From Halocaridina rubra (Eukaryota; Arthropoda; Malacostraca; Decapoda; Atyidae), in the NCBI GenBank assembly GCA_037179515.1, contig JAXCGZ010001894.1:188501-252500 (forward strand): a stretch of 64,000 bases of DNA. The letters run 5' to 3'. Shown in pieces: positions 14,274-43,888 of the stretch. Numbering within the stretch: the stretch's first letter is position 1; the number at the start of each line of letters is the position of its first letter. The notes beneath the pieces were generated by a model that saw only the letters and a list, made by a program, of their open reading frames with translations, did no database searches and was not told where the DNA came from. A program made the translations under genes and the position numbers.

Positions 14274-15761
14274 GTGGTATTACAGAAGCTAGATGAGCAT
14301 TTTGCCCCTAGGAAGCTAATAATAGCATCAAGATATAGGTTTAGATGCTGTACTCAGAAAGCTGATGAGAACCTGGATGAATTTATTACTAGAATAAAAA
14401 CTATGGTTAAGGATTGTGATTTTGCAGCAGAAAAAGATGAGGCAATTCGTGATCAAATTGTTTTTGGCTGTAAAGAAGATAAACTCAGAGAGAAATTTCT
14501 GAGAGAAGAATGTATTTTACTGATAGATACGCTCAAAATTTGTGAGGCACATCAAGCATCGCAGAGACAAATGCAAATGATAAAAAGTGAAAATACAGCA
14601 AAGTCGGTCATAAATAAAGTTAAATCGACAAAGAACTTTAAGCAGAGTAGGCCTAGTAGAAATTCAGCAGACCGAAAGAGTGAGGACCCAAGTTTTGTGA
14701 ACAAGAACCAGTATAGGCCTAAGTCAAACCAAAGTTTGCCAACGAAGGATCCGGCTCTACGAAAATGTAAGTTCTGCGGAACAAGACACGTGTGGAGTAA
14801 GATGAAATGTCCAGCCTATGGAGAGAGATGCAACTACTGCAACAGGCTGAATCACTTCGAATCTCAATGTTTGGAGAAAAATGGACATGCACAAGCATCT
14901 AAGAAGATGGGTGTGAATGCAGTGGACGGTGACGATTCCAGTTCAGATACTCCAGCCGAGTATATCCTAGGTGTCAAGTTGCAGACGAGACGTGGAGAGC
15001 CAGAAGAAACGACGGTGAACAAAAATGATAATCCCTGTACACAGCAAGTGATGAAAGTGAATAAAGTGTCAAAGAAATCCAAATATCTATATACCGATCT
15101 GAAAGTTGGTGAAAATAGTGTCAAATTTCAAATCGATAGCAGAGCAGGTGTAAATGTGTTACCTCGAAATATGGTTCCCAATAATGTAAAAATTGAATCT
15201 AGTGAAGGGTTACAACTAGAAATGTGGAATAATTCTGCAGCCAAACCAGTTGGAAAATGTAGAATTAAAGTGAAAAATGAGATAAATTCAAAGAGATATA
15301 ATGTTGAGTTTATTATAGTGGCTGAGAATTATATGCCTTTGTTAGGAAAACGTGCATCAGAACAGATGGGTTTCCTTACCATCAATTATGATAACATATG
15401 TTCTGTACACAGTGAATCTTGTAATACTGATGTTTTTCAGGAATATTCAGATGTATTTTGTAATGAAATTGGTAAGTTACCTGGGGTGGTACATATGACT
15501 TTAGACAAAGAAGTCAAGCCATTTGCTATATCTTCATGTAGAGTGCCAATTCAACTTAAAAGGAAGGTAAAATCCAAATTATCTGAGTTAGAGAAACAAA
15601 ATGTCATTTGTAAAGTAGACGAACCAACTGAATGGGTGAGTCGCATGGTAGTAGCTTCTAAGAAAAATAGTGAAGACATAAGAATTTGCATAGATCCTCA
15701 GCAATTAAATAAAGCCATAATTAGAGAAATGCATCCTTTGCCAATTATCGATGATGTTTGA
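14274..15761 (+). pseudogene. gag-pol segment: capsid, zinc knuckles, protease, start of RT
   Basis: Capsid text (VLQKLDEHFAPRK) is followed by two zinc-knuckle-like blocks at residues 165-199 of this frame; the second, CNYCNRLNHFESQC, is a clean CX2CX4HX4C. The protease site at residues 287-290 reads I-D-S-R where the aspartic protease family has D-S/T-G, so the glycine is lost. RT begins around residue 400 (VICKVDEPTEWVS, IRICIDPQQLNKAI). The frame ends at a TGA after PIIDDV, inside the RT domain; the same frame reopens downstream, so this is a nonsense mutation rather than a natural end. Confidence 0.9.
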
Positions 15762-15782
15762 CCTGAATTAGCACAAGCTAAA

Positions 15783-17873
15783 GTGTTCTCTAAACTAAAT
15801 TTAAGAAATGGATATTGGCACTGTGTTTTGGATGAAGAGTCAAGTCATTTAACTACCTTTCAAACCCCTTTTGGAAGATATCGGTGGCTTAGACTGCCCT
15901 TTGGCCTAGCAGTCAGTACTGAAGTTTTTCAGAAACGACTGCACAACTCTTTAGATGGTTTGCTAGGAATAATATGCATTGCTGATGACATTTTGGTATA
16001 TGGAATAGGTAATTCTCTAGAAGAAGCACAGTTAGATCATGATGAAAATTTAAGAAATTTATTGGAACGATGTCGTAAGCATGGTATCCGTCTTAACAGA
16101 GAAAAGGCTGAAATAAGAAAGAGTGAGATAACATTTCTTGGACATGTAATAACTAATGAAGGCCTTAAGCCAGATCCCAGTAAAATTGAAGCAATTGTAT
16201 CGATGAAAGCTCCAACTAATGTCACTGAGATTCAATGCTTTAGTGGAATGATAAACTATTTGTCAAAATTCATGCCTAGACTCTCTGACCTGATGGTGCC
16301 CATACGACAACTTTTACGTAAAGACAAAGAATGGTGTTGGGGTGATGAACAGGCTAGTGCTTTTGAGAAAATTAAGTGTTGCATCACTAAAACTCCAATT
16401 CTTGCTTATTATGATCAAAATAAACAGCTAGTTATACAGTGTGATGCTAGCAAATGTGGACTTGGTGCAGTTCTAATGCAAGGTGGTAAACCGTTGTCTT
16501 ATGCAAGCAGAGCTCTTACTGACACGGAAACAAGGTATGCTCAGATAGAGAAAGAAATGCTGGCTATTGTGTTTGCTTTAAAGAAATTCCATCAGTACAC
16601 TTTTGGACAACATACTTTGGTTATAACTGATCACAAACCACTACAGAGTATAATCTTGAAACCATTAGATAGAGCACCAAAGAGGCTACAAGGCATGTTA
16701 TTGACTGCACAACAATACGATATTGAACTTAAGCATACTGCTGGTAAGAACATGCATATAGCAGATTTGCTGTCTCGATCATTTCTAAGTGAAACTGAAA
16801 ATGGTAATGATTTTGAATATGTTAATGTTGTATCTTATTTGCCTATTAGGGAAGACAGGTTAAAGAAAATTCGTGATGCTGTGGCCAGTGATGAAATTTT
16901 GCTTGAAGTGACAAATATGATAACAAATGGGTGGCCAGAGTATAAATGTAATGTACCTATAACTGTTTTGCCTTATTATCATATTAGAGATGAACTTTCT
17001 ATACAGAATGGACTTGTATTTAAAGGTGATAGAGTTGTGATTCCTGCCAATTTGAGGAAAGAAATTAAACAGGCTATTCACTCTTGTCACATTGGCGTAG
17101 AAAGTTGTCTACGAAGGGCTCGTGAGTGTGTATATTGGCCTGGTATGAATGGTGATATTAAAGAACATATTTCTCAATGTGAAATCTGTTGCAAATTTCA
17201 AAAATCTCAGCAGAAAGAAACTCTTATGCCACATGAAGTGTCTGATAGGCCATGGGAGAAAGTTGGCACAGATATTTTTGAATTGAGTAATCAGTTTTAT
17301 CTTGTAACAGTAGACTATTTCAGTAATTTCTGGGAAATTGATAGGTTAGAAGATATAAAAGCATCTACTGTTATACGTAAGCTAAAAGCACATTTTGCAA
17401 GGTATGGTACTCCTTCCATCTTAGTTAGTGACTGTGGAACTCAATTTACAAGTGATATATTTCAGAATTTTATAAGAGTGTGGGATATAGAACATTGTAC
17501 GTCAAGCCCTAAACATCCTCAGTCTAATGGACAGGCAGAATTCGCTGTAAATAAATTTAATATTAACAGACATTATAGAAATAGCAGGTCCGCTAAATAT
17601 TACAATGTGCATGCCAAAGATCTTGATCCTTTACAGGAAGATGATGTTGTGAGAATAAAACCAACTGTAATGGGAAAGAAAGCTTGGGAAAAAGGTATTG
17701 TGAAGGAACGTTTAGACGAGAGATCTTATGAAATTTCAACTGATGCTGGTTTATTGAGAAGAAATAGAGTAGACCTTAATAAGAAAGAAATGTTTCGCAT
17801 CACAGTAGTGAAGATTCTAGTAATGTACTACAAAGTCAGCAACAGGTTGAAATTCCACAGAATAAACATGTAA
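15783..17873 (+). pseudogene. pol segment: RT, RNase H, integrase
   Basis: It is in the same frame as the preceding segment beyond the TGA. RT motifs: LTTFQTPFGRYRWLRLPFG at residues 23-41 and IADD at 66-69 for the usual F/YADD. RNase H: QCDAS (D221) and ITDHKPL (D283). Integrase: an HHCC-like zinc site (H433, H436, C466, C469), then catalytic-type D497, D550 and E586 (VGTDIF, LVSDCGTQF, SNGQAE). After E586 the text goes almost at once to the downstream AKDLDPLQEDDVVRIKP region, so roughly 100 residues usually present in relatives seem to be missing in frame. Confidence 0.9.
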
Positions 17874-18035
17874 ACCCAACAAGTGAGAATCTCAGAGTTC
17901 AAGAGTCTTTCACTCCTCAAAAGAGAATCACGAGGAGTACAAGGAATATTTTACCCTCTAAATATAATGATTTTGTTGTTTACAAAGAGTGATTTATTTT
18001 TCGTTTTCAAGATGATAACTTTTTTTTTTCTTCAT

Positions 18036-18046
18036 AAAAAGAGGGA
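18036..18046 (+). other. Polypurine tract
   Basis: AAAAAGAGGGA lies directly upstream of the TGTTACA start of the 3' LTR, the expected plus-strand primer position. Confidence 0.85.
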
Positions 18047-18228
18047 TGTTACAATATTTGATATAATTGTTATTATGTTAATGAACGAATCCATGTTTTG
18101 TTTACATTGAAAGTAATAAAGATGCCCACTAGGGGGCAAACAAGAACGTTCATAATGCCCTTTCAGTCTCCTATATTATTGTGCCTCATTTATCAATAAA
18201 TATCTCCAAATTTAAGGAGCATCAAACA
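18047..18228 (+). repeat. 3' LTR of the Gypsy element (182 bp)
   Basis: It matches the 5' LTR end to end with four substitutions, near positions 18073, 18080, 18139 and 18195. Confidence 0.95.
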
Positions 18229-18706
<478 letters not shown>

Positions 18707-20490
18707 GCTTTATCAGAGGAAAACTGAAGGTAAAAGAACAGGTTTTAAGGCTAAAGAGAGCGGATGGAAGCATCACTGAGACGGATGAAGAGATCTGCAA
18801 AGAATTGAACAAGGAGTTTCAGTCAGTATTTACAGTAGAAAATACCCCACCCCCTCAGATTGCAGTGATAGAAGCTCAAGGGCCGGTATTAGAGAACATC
18901 AACCTTACAGCCACAGAGGTATGCAAAGCGCTGATGGATATAGATGTTCATAAAGCTACAGGTCCCGATGACATATCCCCTCATGTGCTTAAAAAATGCG
19001 CAAACACAATATCAGTGGCACTAAGTATCATATTTAAGGATCACTGGAGTCGGGGGAGATTCCAAGATGCTGGAAACAAGCAAATGTGATACCTATCTTC
19101 AAAAAGGGAAGGAGGGATACTGCTCTGAACTATAGACCAGTTTCCTCAACCAGCATAGTTTGCAAAGTTATGGAGAAACTACTAAGGAAACATATCTCTC
19201 TTCACTTGAAATCCTTCAACTTTTTATCAGTGAGGCAACATGGCTTCAGAGAAGGTAGATCAACAGTAACAAACTTATTAGAATTTTATGATGAGGTAAG
19301 CCAAATCTTACAGGAAAGAGAGGGCTGGGCAGATTGCATATTCCTAGACTTCCAGAAAGCGTTTGAAACTGTTCCACATGGGAGACTTATTAGGAAGCTG
19401 CAATCAATGGCTAGAATAGGTGGAAATGTTTTGGAATGGATAAAAACTTACTTAGAAGGAAGGAAACAGAGGGTTAGAGTAAGACACTCAGTGTCTGAAA
19501 GGAGAAGAGTTAGTAGTGGAGTTCCAGAGGGTTCAGTTTTAGGGCCACTTTTGTTCCTTGTATATGTAAATGACCTACCAGAGTCTGTAAATTCATTCAT
19601 GAATATGTTTGCAGATGATGCAAAGATTGTGAAGAAAGTAAAAGCGAGAACAATGGTACAGAACTTCAGGAGGATCTAAATAATCTGCATGAGTGGTCAG
19701 AAAAGTGGCTAATGAAATTCAATACTTCAAAATGTAAGGTAATGAGAATGGGTACAAGTGCAAGAAGGCCCAAGCTTGACTACTCGGTGGCTGGAGTACA
19801 ACTTCACGAGATAGAAAATGAGAGAGATCTAGGAGTAAACATACTGGCAGATTTGTCTCCAGAAATACATATAAATGGCATAGTAAGGGCAGCATATGCA
19901 TTCTCATCAAATGTAAGGGTAGCCTTCAGGCACATGGACAAGGAAATGTTCAGAAATATTTATGTAACTTATGTGAGGCCAAAACTCGAATATGCAGCCC
20001 CCTTTTGGAATCCGCACTTGAAAAAGCACATAGCTAAGCTTGAAAAAGTTCAAAGACATGCCACGAAATTGGTGCCAGAAATACGCAATCTCAGTTATGA
20101 TGAGAGGCTGAGGGAATTAGACTTACCATCACTTGAAGCTAGAAGAGTGAGGGGGGATATGGTGACAGTCTTTAAATTCCTTCATGGTTATGATAGAGTG
20201 GATAGGGATCGATATTTTGATATGGCTGGCTCTAGAACTAGAGGTCATAGTTTGAAGCTTCGTAAGAAAACTTCTTCGCAGGATGTAAGGAAATACTTTT
20301 TCAGTGTAAGAGTAGTTGATAATTGGAATTGGCTAAGCGAGGAGGTAGTTAATGCTATCTCAATCCCTAGTTTTAAGGACAGGTATGATAAGTATCACTA
20401 AGTATAAAATGGAACCGATGAGGAGACGGGAAGATACGAGCTTTGGGCTCTTTCCCGTAAAAACAATTAGGTAATCAATTAGGTAATCAC
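18707..20490 (+). mobile_element. Family A non-LTR retrotransposon copy A5, 5'-truncated
   Basis: This plus-strand copy starts in the EN-RT linker. The frames are 18805-19089 ([23 protein letters not shown]), then a shift into 19086-19679 ([53 protein letters not shown]), then a shift into 19712-20401 (the conserved C-terminal domain YVRPKLEYAAPFWNP to the stop). The two frameshifts make it a pseudogene. It ends in two AATTAGGTAATCA units and has (CA)n on both sides (18685-18706 and 20488-20499). Confidence 0.9.
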
Positions 20491-20499
20491 ACACACACA

Positions 20500-20764
20500 A
20501 AATACGAAATTCAACAAAGCATTAAAATAAACTAATTGTATTTTGTAAATTTTAATTGCTATCTCAAAGAGTTTGTCTACTAAAGCAAGAGAGTTCCTCC
20601 TATCAGTTTGAATATGTCAAGTGACACGCTGTATCGTGATTATCATTCACTATATCAGATCGATAAACTGATAAGACTTAGTTTCACAAGTAGTTCGAAG
20701 ACTGTACCGCGACAAGAATGAACAAAACGGAATAATACATTGAGTTTTATTAAAAACAGTACAT
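20500..20764. other. Upstream region of the four-exon gene
   Basis: Unique AT-rich DNA between copy A5 and the first coding exon. It should hold the 5' UTR and promoter, but I see no clear TATA or initiator to assign. Confidence 0.4.
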
Positions 20765-31541
<10,777 letters not shown>

Positions 31542-31705
31542 ATACAATGACTCGTTGGGAATTATTTATTTTACAACGAACAAAGAAATGTCGGTCTGTG
31601 GTAGAAATATCTGAATTTCCAATTAGCACTTAGCATCAGCTTCAAGAATAAGTACTATGTTGTCTCCAAAAATGTGTTCTTGTATCAGTTTTATTTACTA
31701 GATCC

Positions 31706-33161
<1,456 letters not shown>

Positions 33162-33175
33162 TATCCTTGATTGGG

Positions 33176-33262
33176 ACTCAAACCTAAAATATAATTATGT
33201 TTTATGTTCGAGTCAAGGTCAGGGGTAAAATATGATTCATTGTTTCACATATGTTAATGTGT
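33176..33262 (+). mobile_element. tRNA-derived repeat, second copy of the 1918 family
   Basis: It shares ATGTTCGAGTC, GGTCAGGGGTAAAATATGAT and CACATATGTTAATGTGTT with 1937-2010. It lies between two TA arrays. Confidence 0.5.
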
Positions 33263-33268
33263 TTGTTT

Positions 33269-36259
<2,991 letters not shown>

Positions 36260-36345
36260 TTTAGTTCCTGGGTTCAGCTTAGTTCCTGGGTTCATCCAGT
36301 GAGGACGTGCTTCCAGTAGCTCCAATCTTGACCAAACTTAGTACA

Positions 36346-37335
36346 ATGGAGAGTGGTGGTGTTCTTTGTGCTGGTGGTGTTAGTGGTAGCGGTGTTGGTG
36401 GTGGTGTCGTTGTTGGTGCTGTTTGTGGCTGTGCTGGGGATTTGTCCTCGTCTGACGCAAGCAAACTCATTTTTAATTTAAGAAATGAGTTGGCCGCAGT
36501 CAGGCAGGAGGTCAGATCCTTAGCTGAGGAGAACAGGGATCTGAGAGGTAAAGTAGAGGTGTTAACCAGGAAGGGTCGATTGAATAATGAAGACGACTGG
36601 AAAGTTGTGAATAAGGGTTCAACGAAAATGGTTCTTAGGAAAAATGATACTTTTAGACTACAGGTTTCTAATTCATTTAGGTCACTTAGAGATGAATGTG
36701 ACAGTGGCGGCAGTAATTCTTCAGGAACCATAGAGTCAGATAGGTGTACTAGCGATCGTAAAAATGGAAGTGGGAAAAGCTCTCAGGTCAAGAGCCTAGG
36801 TAAGTCTCCCAAGGTCGGAGTAACCCATCCTCCGGATAAGTCTCGTTCTTTGGTAATTGTAGGGGATTCACTATGCAGATATGTAGACAGGAAACTCAGG
36901 CATAGAGTTAGAGGAAAATATTTTTTCCCTGGAGCAGGTATGAAGAAGGTGGGTGAGTCAATAAATAGCTGGATTGAGAAAAAAGATGTTGTTTGTTTGA
37001 TAGCTGGGGGAAATGACGTGCAGGATGGTAGAAGTGAAGAGCTGATTAGGTTGTATAGACAAGCCCTGGATAAGATTAGGAAAAGAGGTGCAGTTCCTGT
37101 GATGTGTGGTATTCTCCCTAGGCTTAGCCAAAGTTCAGAGTGGTGGTCTCGAGCTATAGGAGTAAATGCTAGGATGAAAGTCTTCTGTCGGGAGAATAAT
37201 ATAGGTTTTATAGACGGGTGGGATCACTTCACTAGTCGTAAGCATATGTATGCAAGGGATGGAGTGCATCTTTCTAATTCAGGTGTCTCGGTATTGGCTG
37301 GTATGATAGACAGAGAGGTAGGGGGGTTTTGTTAG
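36346..37335 (+). CDS. B2 ORF1: coiled-coil and SGNH-hydrolase-like protein (329 aa)
   Basis: The first in-frame ATG is at 36346. Residues 40-75 form a leucine-rich heptad stretch likely to be a coiled coil. Residues ~168-325 have the blocks of SGNH/GDSL hydrolases: GDS with Ser175, a Gly block (PGAG, 195-198), GGND with Asn223, and DGVHLS with Asp305 and His308. An esterase domain in ORF1 is known from CR1 elements; it is thought to help the ORF1 particle act on lipids or membranes, but its role is not settled. The frame ends at TAG 37333-37335, overlapping an open -1 frame that leads into ORF2. Confidence 0.85.
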   Translation: MESGGVLCAGGVSGSGVGGGVVVGAVCGCAGDLSSSDASKLIFNLRNELAAVRQEVRSLAEENRDLRGKVEVLTRKGRLNNEDDWKVVNKGSTKMVLRKNDTFRLQVSNSFRSLRDECDSGGSNSSGTIESDRCTSDRKNGSGKSSQVKSLGKSPKVGVTHPPDKSRSLVIVGDSLCRYVDRKLRHRVRGKYFFPGAGMKKVGESINSWIEKKDVVCLIAGGNDVQDGRSEELIRLYRQALDKIRKRGAVPVMCGILPRLSQSSEWWSRAIGVNARMKVFCRENNIGFIDGWDHFTSRKHMYARDGVHLSNSGVSVLAGMIDREVGGFC

Positions 37336-37349
37336 ACACAAATAATGAA

Positions 37350-38822
37350 ATGATTAATACTTGTGCAGAGAAATTAGTCAGTAAGGGTTCAGTAAATAGT
37401 GGGTCAAATAACTGGGAGTCTAAGGATAAGAACCATTTGTTACATAGAACAAATATTAACAAAAAGAATAGCCACAAGAAGGGTGAAGCTAGAGAAAGTT
37501 TAAAAGTATATTATACAAATAGCCGTAGTTTAGGTAACAAGATAGAAGAACTGAGAGCCATAGTATGTAGTGAGAGACCGGATATAATATGCATTAGTGA
37601 AAGTTGGATTAAATTAGAAAGCAAACACCTTAAAGCTGAGTACATAATTACAGGATATAAACTTTATAATGCTGATCGTAGTGCAGATAAAAGAGGGGAA
37701 GGGGTAATTATGTATATTAAAGATAGCCTCAGAAGCTGCATTAAGTCTGGAATTAAGACAAATCTAAATTCAGAAACCTTATGGGTTGAAATTAAAAATA
37801 ATATAGAAAGTCTAGTTGTAGGAGTAGTCTACAGACCACCTGATCTAGATAATATAGAGTCGCAAGTTATATACGATGAAATTTCTAAAGTGAGCAGGTC
37901 AAATAGAGTTTGCATTGTAGGCGATTTTAATTTTAGACATATTAACTGGGAAACCATAACAGGTGATAGTAGCTCTAAGGAGTTTTTGGAAGTAGTAGAA
38001 GACAATTTCCTTTCTCAGCATGTACATGAAGCAACACGGGGGGTGAATACACTAGATTTAGTTCTTAGTAATAGAGAGAATATGGTTACAAATTTAGAAG
38101 TTGGTGAAAAATTGGGCAACAGTGACCATGATTCCATTAGATTTAACATAATTTTCAAGGAAACTATAAAGGAAAATAAGAATATTGTTCCAAACTTTAG
38201 AGCAGGAGATTTTGAGGGCTTAAAAACTAAATTATCTAATGAGGTATGGGAAGGGATTTCTGGGGTACAGATGTGGGTAGTTAATCCAGCAGGTCAGGTC
38301 GCAGGTAGCGGATTACCCCGAAATTTGGGTACCACATGCCAAGGATTATCACAAGATAAGATCAATACATTAAATTCTCTCACAGGAAAGAACAGCAGCC
38401 CGTCAGTTAATATAAATTTGGATGAGGAATATAACAATTTTGTCATGACTCTTAAGAATAGTCAGAGAGACTATATTCCCATGAAACATTGCAGATCAAG
38501 AAAAAATGACCCTAAATGGATGAACAATAGAATAAAGAATCTTATAGGTATTAAAAGAGGAATATACAGGAAACTAAAAAGAGGTGAAGAGCAGGTGAGG
38601 CAGCAATATATACAGTTAAACAGGGAAGTTAAAAAGATAGTTAGAGAGTCGAAAAGAAAATACGAAGTTCGAATAGCAGGAGAAGCTAAAGAAAATCCTA
38701 AAGGGTTTTATCAACATTATCAAACAAAATTTAAGGAAAAAGTCGGACCAATTGAAGTAGCCAATGGCCATATCACAGATGACGATAAAGTGATGTGTAC
38801 ATGTTTATGTATTTACAAATGA
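37350..38822 (+). pseudogene. B2 ORF2, first part (endonuclease and linker)
   Basis: From the ATG 15 nt after the ORF1 stop, it encodes the full APE-type endonuclease (ISESW, VGDFN, NSDHD) and linker. A 17-bp deletion after VMCTCL shifts the frame and ends it at 38822. Confidence 0.9.
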
Positions 38823-38823
38823 A

Positions 38824-40404
38824 AACTTGGAAAATATTCCGGAAGTAGAATCCATTTACAGAGACAGTCCCGATAATATACTTAGTTCAATAAATATTAT
38901 GAGAGAGGAGGTAATAAAAGAAATAGATAAATTAAAGGCTCATAAATCTCCGGGACCTGATGGAATATATGCTAGAATATTAAAGGAATGCAAGGAAGAG
39001 CTTAGTTGTCCTCTAACTGCATTATTTAATAATTCAATAAAATTAGGATCGGTACCCATGGAGTGGAAATTGGCAGATGTGGTACCAATATTTAAAAAAG
39101 GAGAACGTGTTAAAAAGAATAATTATAGGCCGGTAAGTTTAACGTCAACAGTGGGTAAGATTCTAGAATCCATAATTGCAAATAAAATAAGGGCACATCT
39201 AGAATTACACAGACTGATAAAACTTTCACAACACGGGTTTCTTAAGGGTTTTTCGTGCCTTACAAACTTACTGTCTTTTTATTCAGAAGTTTACGAGGCA
39301 GTAGATTGTGGCAAAGAATATGATACAATATATCTAGATTTTAGCAAAGCTTTTGATAGAGTTCCTCACAAAAGATTAGTTAAAAAGCTGGAAGCTCATG
39401 GTATAGGAGGAGCTGTGCTCAGATGGATCAAACAATGGTTAAAAGACAGAAAACAGAGGGTTTGCATAAATGGAGAGAAATCAGAGTGGGGCTCGGTTAC
39501 AAGCGGGGTACCACAAGGCTCGGTACTGGGTCCTCTATTATTCATCGTATATCTAAATGATCTGGATTCGGATATCAGTAGTAACCTAAGTAAATTCGCA
39601 GACGACACTAAAATAGGTAGAACTATAAATGGAAAAGAAGACATTCATGCTTTACAGGAAGATCTAAATAGATTATCTGAATGGTCGGACAAATGGCAAA
39701 TGGAATTTAATGTTGAAAAATGTAAAGTAGTTAAAATGGGTACTATAAAAGACAATACTAGTTATAAGCTAAATAACCATGAAATCATGAGTTCTCAGTG
39801 TGAAAGGGATTTGGGAGTTCTTGTGAGTAGTAGTCTTAAGCCAAGAGAGCAATGCACAGCAGTCAGAAATAAAGCAAACAGAATTTTAGGATTTATCTCA
39901 AGAAGCGTCAGCAATAGGACGGAAAAAGTTATTTTGCAGCTCTATCTTGCATTAGTTAGGCCCCATTTAGATTATGCTGTGCAATTCTGGTCACCCTATT
40001 ATAGAATGGAAATTGAATCCTTGGAGAGAGTGCAACGAAGAATGACCAAGATGATACACAATATCAGAAATCTACCATATGAGGACAGACTAAAAAAACT
40101 TAATCTACATTCTCTAGAGAGGCGAAGAGTTAGGGGGGATATGATTGAAGTGTATAAATGGTTTAAAGGGATTAACAAGGGAGATATTAATAAAGTTTTA
40201 AAAATTCATGATCAAACCAGAACTCGTAATAATGGATTTAAGCTTGATAAATTTAGGTTCAGAAGGGAAATTGGTAAAAATTGGTTTGGTAATAGAGTAG
40301 CTGATGCATGGAACAAGCTTCCTAGTAGGATAGTAAATGCCAATACCTTAGACACCTTCAAATGTAGATTAGATAGACATATGACAGAGGTAGGGTGGGT
40401 ATGA
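38824..40404 (+). pseudogene. B2 ORF2, second part (RT and C-terminal domain)
   Basis: The original frame resumes just past the deletion: KSPGPDGIYARIL, VPIFKKGERVKKNNYRPVS, LDFSKAFDRVPHK, PQGSVLGPLLF, FADDTK, then the C-terminal LVRPHLDYAVQFWSPYY and RRRVRGDMIEVYKWF to the stop at 40404. Apart from the one deletion it is intact. Confidence 0.9.
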
Positions 40405-40572
40405 ATAGGTTAGTGCTTATTAGAAAAATCATAAAAAGAAAAACAGAATAAATAAGTAGAGTAGAATAGAATAGGTTAGACATGCTGAAAATACAATTCA
40501 AAAATGGAGCTGCCTCGTGTGTGCCAGTAGGCATGTTGCAGTGTCCTCTATTCTTATGTTCTTATGTTCTTA
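40405..40572 (+). other. B2 3' UTR and octamer tail
   Basis: A conserved ~165-bp 3' UTR with GAGCTGCCTCGTGTGTGCC ends in ATTCTTATGTTCTTATG repeats. The same end occurs at 41213, 49682 (minus), 55121 and 56158 (minus). Short terminal repeats are typical of CR1 elements. Confidence 0.9.
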
Positions 40573-41213
40573 AAAGTTATTTTGCAGCTCTATCTTGCAT
40601 TAGTTAGGCCCCATTTAGATTATGCTGTGCAATTCTGGTCACCCTATTATAGAATGGAAATTGAATCCTTGGAGAGAGTGCAACGAAGAATGACCAAGAT
40701 GATACACAATATCAGAAATCTACCATATGAGGACAGATTAAAAAAACTTAATCTACATTCTCTAGAGAGGCGAAGAGTTAGGGGGGATATGATTGAAGTG
40801 TATAAATGGTTTAAAGGGATTAACAAGGGAGATATTAATAAAGTTTTAAAAATTCATGATCAAACCAGAACTCGTAATAATGGATTTAAGCTTGATAAAT
40901 TTAGGTTCAGAAGGGAAATTGGTAAAAATTGGTTTGGTAATAGAGTAGCTGATGCATGGAACAAGCTTCCTAGTATGATAGTAAATACCAATACCTTAGA
41001 CACCTTCAAATGTAGATTAGATAGACATATGACAGAGGTAGGGTGGGTATGAATAGGTTAGTGCTTATTAGAAAAATCATAAAAAGAAAAATAGAATAAA
41101 TAAGTAGAGTAGAATAGAATAGGTTAGACATGCTGAAAATACAATTCAAAAATGGAGCTGCCTCGTGTGTGCCAGTAGGCATGTTGCAGTGTCCTCTATT
41201 CTTATGTTCTTAT
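40573..41213 (+). mobile_element. Family B copy B1, right part
   Basis: It resumes ORF2 at VILQLYLALVRPHLDY, exactly where B1 stopped before B2, and runs to the stop at 41052 and a 3' UTR ending in TTCTTATGTTCTTAT at 41213. Confidence 0.95.
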
Positions 41214-42973
<1,760 letters not shown>

Positions 42974-43003
42974 TTAGTGCCGTATGCTAACAGTTTGTGC
43001 TTA

Positions 43004-43325
<322 letters not shown>

Positions 43326-43328
<3 letters not shown>

Positions 43329-43688
43329 CAGTATCTTTGGGCTATATCTATAGATAATATCACTTTAAGCAATTTGTCTACTTAAGCCAATACAGCTATT
43401 TGATATCACGGTACGTGACGACTGATTTATCAAAAAAAAAAAAAACATTAATCCTTTCTCAAAATAAAATAAAAAATATTTTTGGGTTTAATTTTTGTCT
43501 ATTGTTGAAAAGCTAAACATGTTTTTAATCCTATTATATTGTTTAGCAGACGAGGTGTAAATATATGTCATCTCTTTTTAACATACAAATATTAGCTTAC
43601 TTGTAAAAGAATAGGATTCGGTGAAAGATCAAAATTTTGAAATTTTATTTATCACTTGAATAGTATTAGCAGCTGTAAAAAGATAAAA

Positions 43689-43690
<2 letters not shown>
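43326..43690. other. AT-rich unique DNA, no feature seen
   Basis: Nothing coding or structured could be supported. Confidence 0.5.

Positions 43691-43770
<80 letters not shown>
43691..43770. repeat. (CT)n microsatellite
   Basis: About 39 CT units with one CC slip. Similar (GA)n arrays occur at 21189 and 60198. Confidence 0.95.
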
Positions 43771-43773
<3 letters not shown>

Positions 43774-43888
43774 ACTACCTTATATGTATCTTGACTGTAG
43801 AGGTAACTCCCCCCCCCCCTCTGTTTTTAAGGTACATTCGTGACAGCTTTTAAAATTTGAAGAAAAAAAAACAGTATTTAGATACGGT

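Larger units (their letters stand above)
36260..40572 (+). mobile_element. Family B CR1-like retrotransposon copy B2, full-length, nested in B1
   Basis: A 5' UTR with two TTAGTTCCTGGGTTCA monomers, ORF1, ORF2 and a 3' UTR ending in TTCTTATG octamer repeats are all present. Outside its ends, B1 text continues on both sides, with about 6-8 bp of B1 (GACGGAA) missing at the insertion point. ORF2 carries a 17-bp deletion near 38806. Confidence 0.95.

Noticed and set aside
36307..36345. GTG or TTG as start of family B ORF1 and TTG as start of ORF2
   Set aside because: Animal genes normally start at ATG; in-frame ATGs lie 13 codons (ORF1) and 7 codons (ORF2) downstream and are kept in the copies.
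37274..37477. Minus-strand 67-codon frame repeated in every family B copy (also 47744-47947, 52790-52993, 59273-59476)
   Set aside because: Antisense of the ORF1/ORF2 junction; it recurs only because the element recurs.
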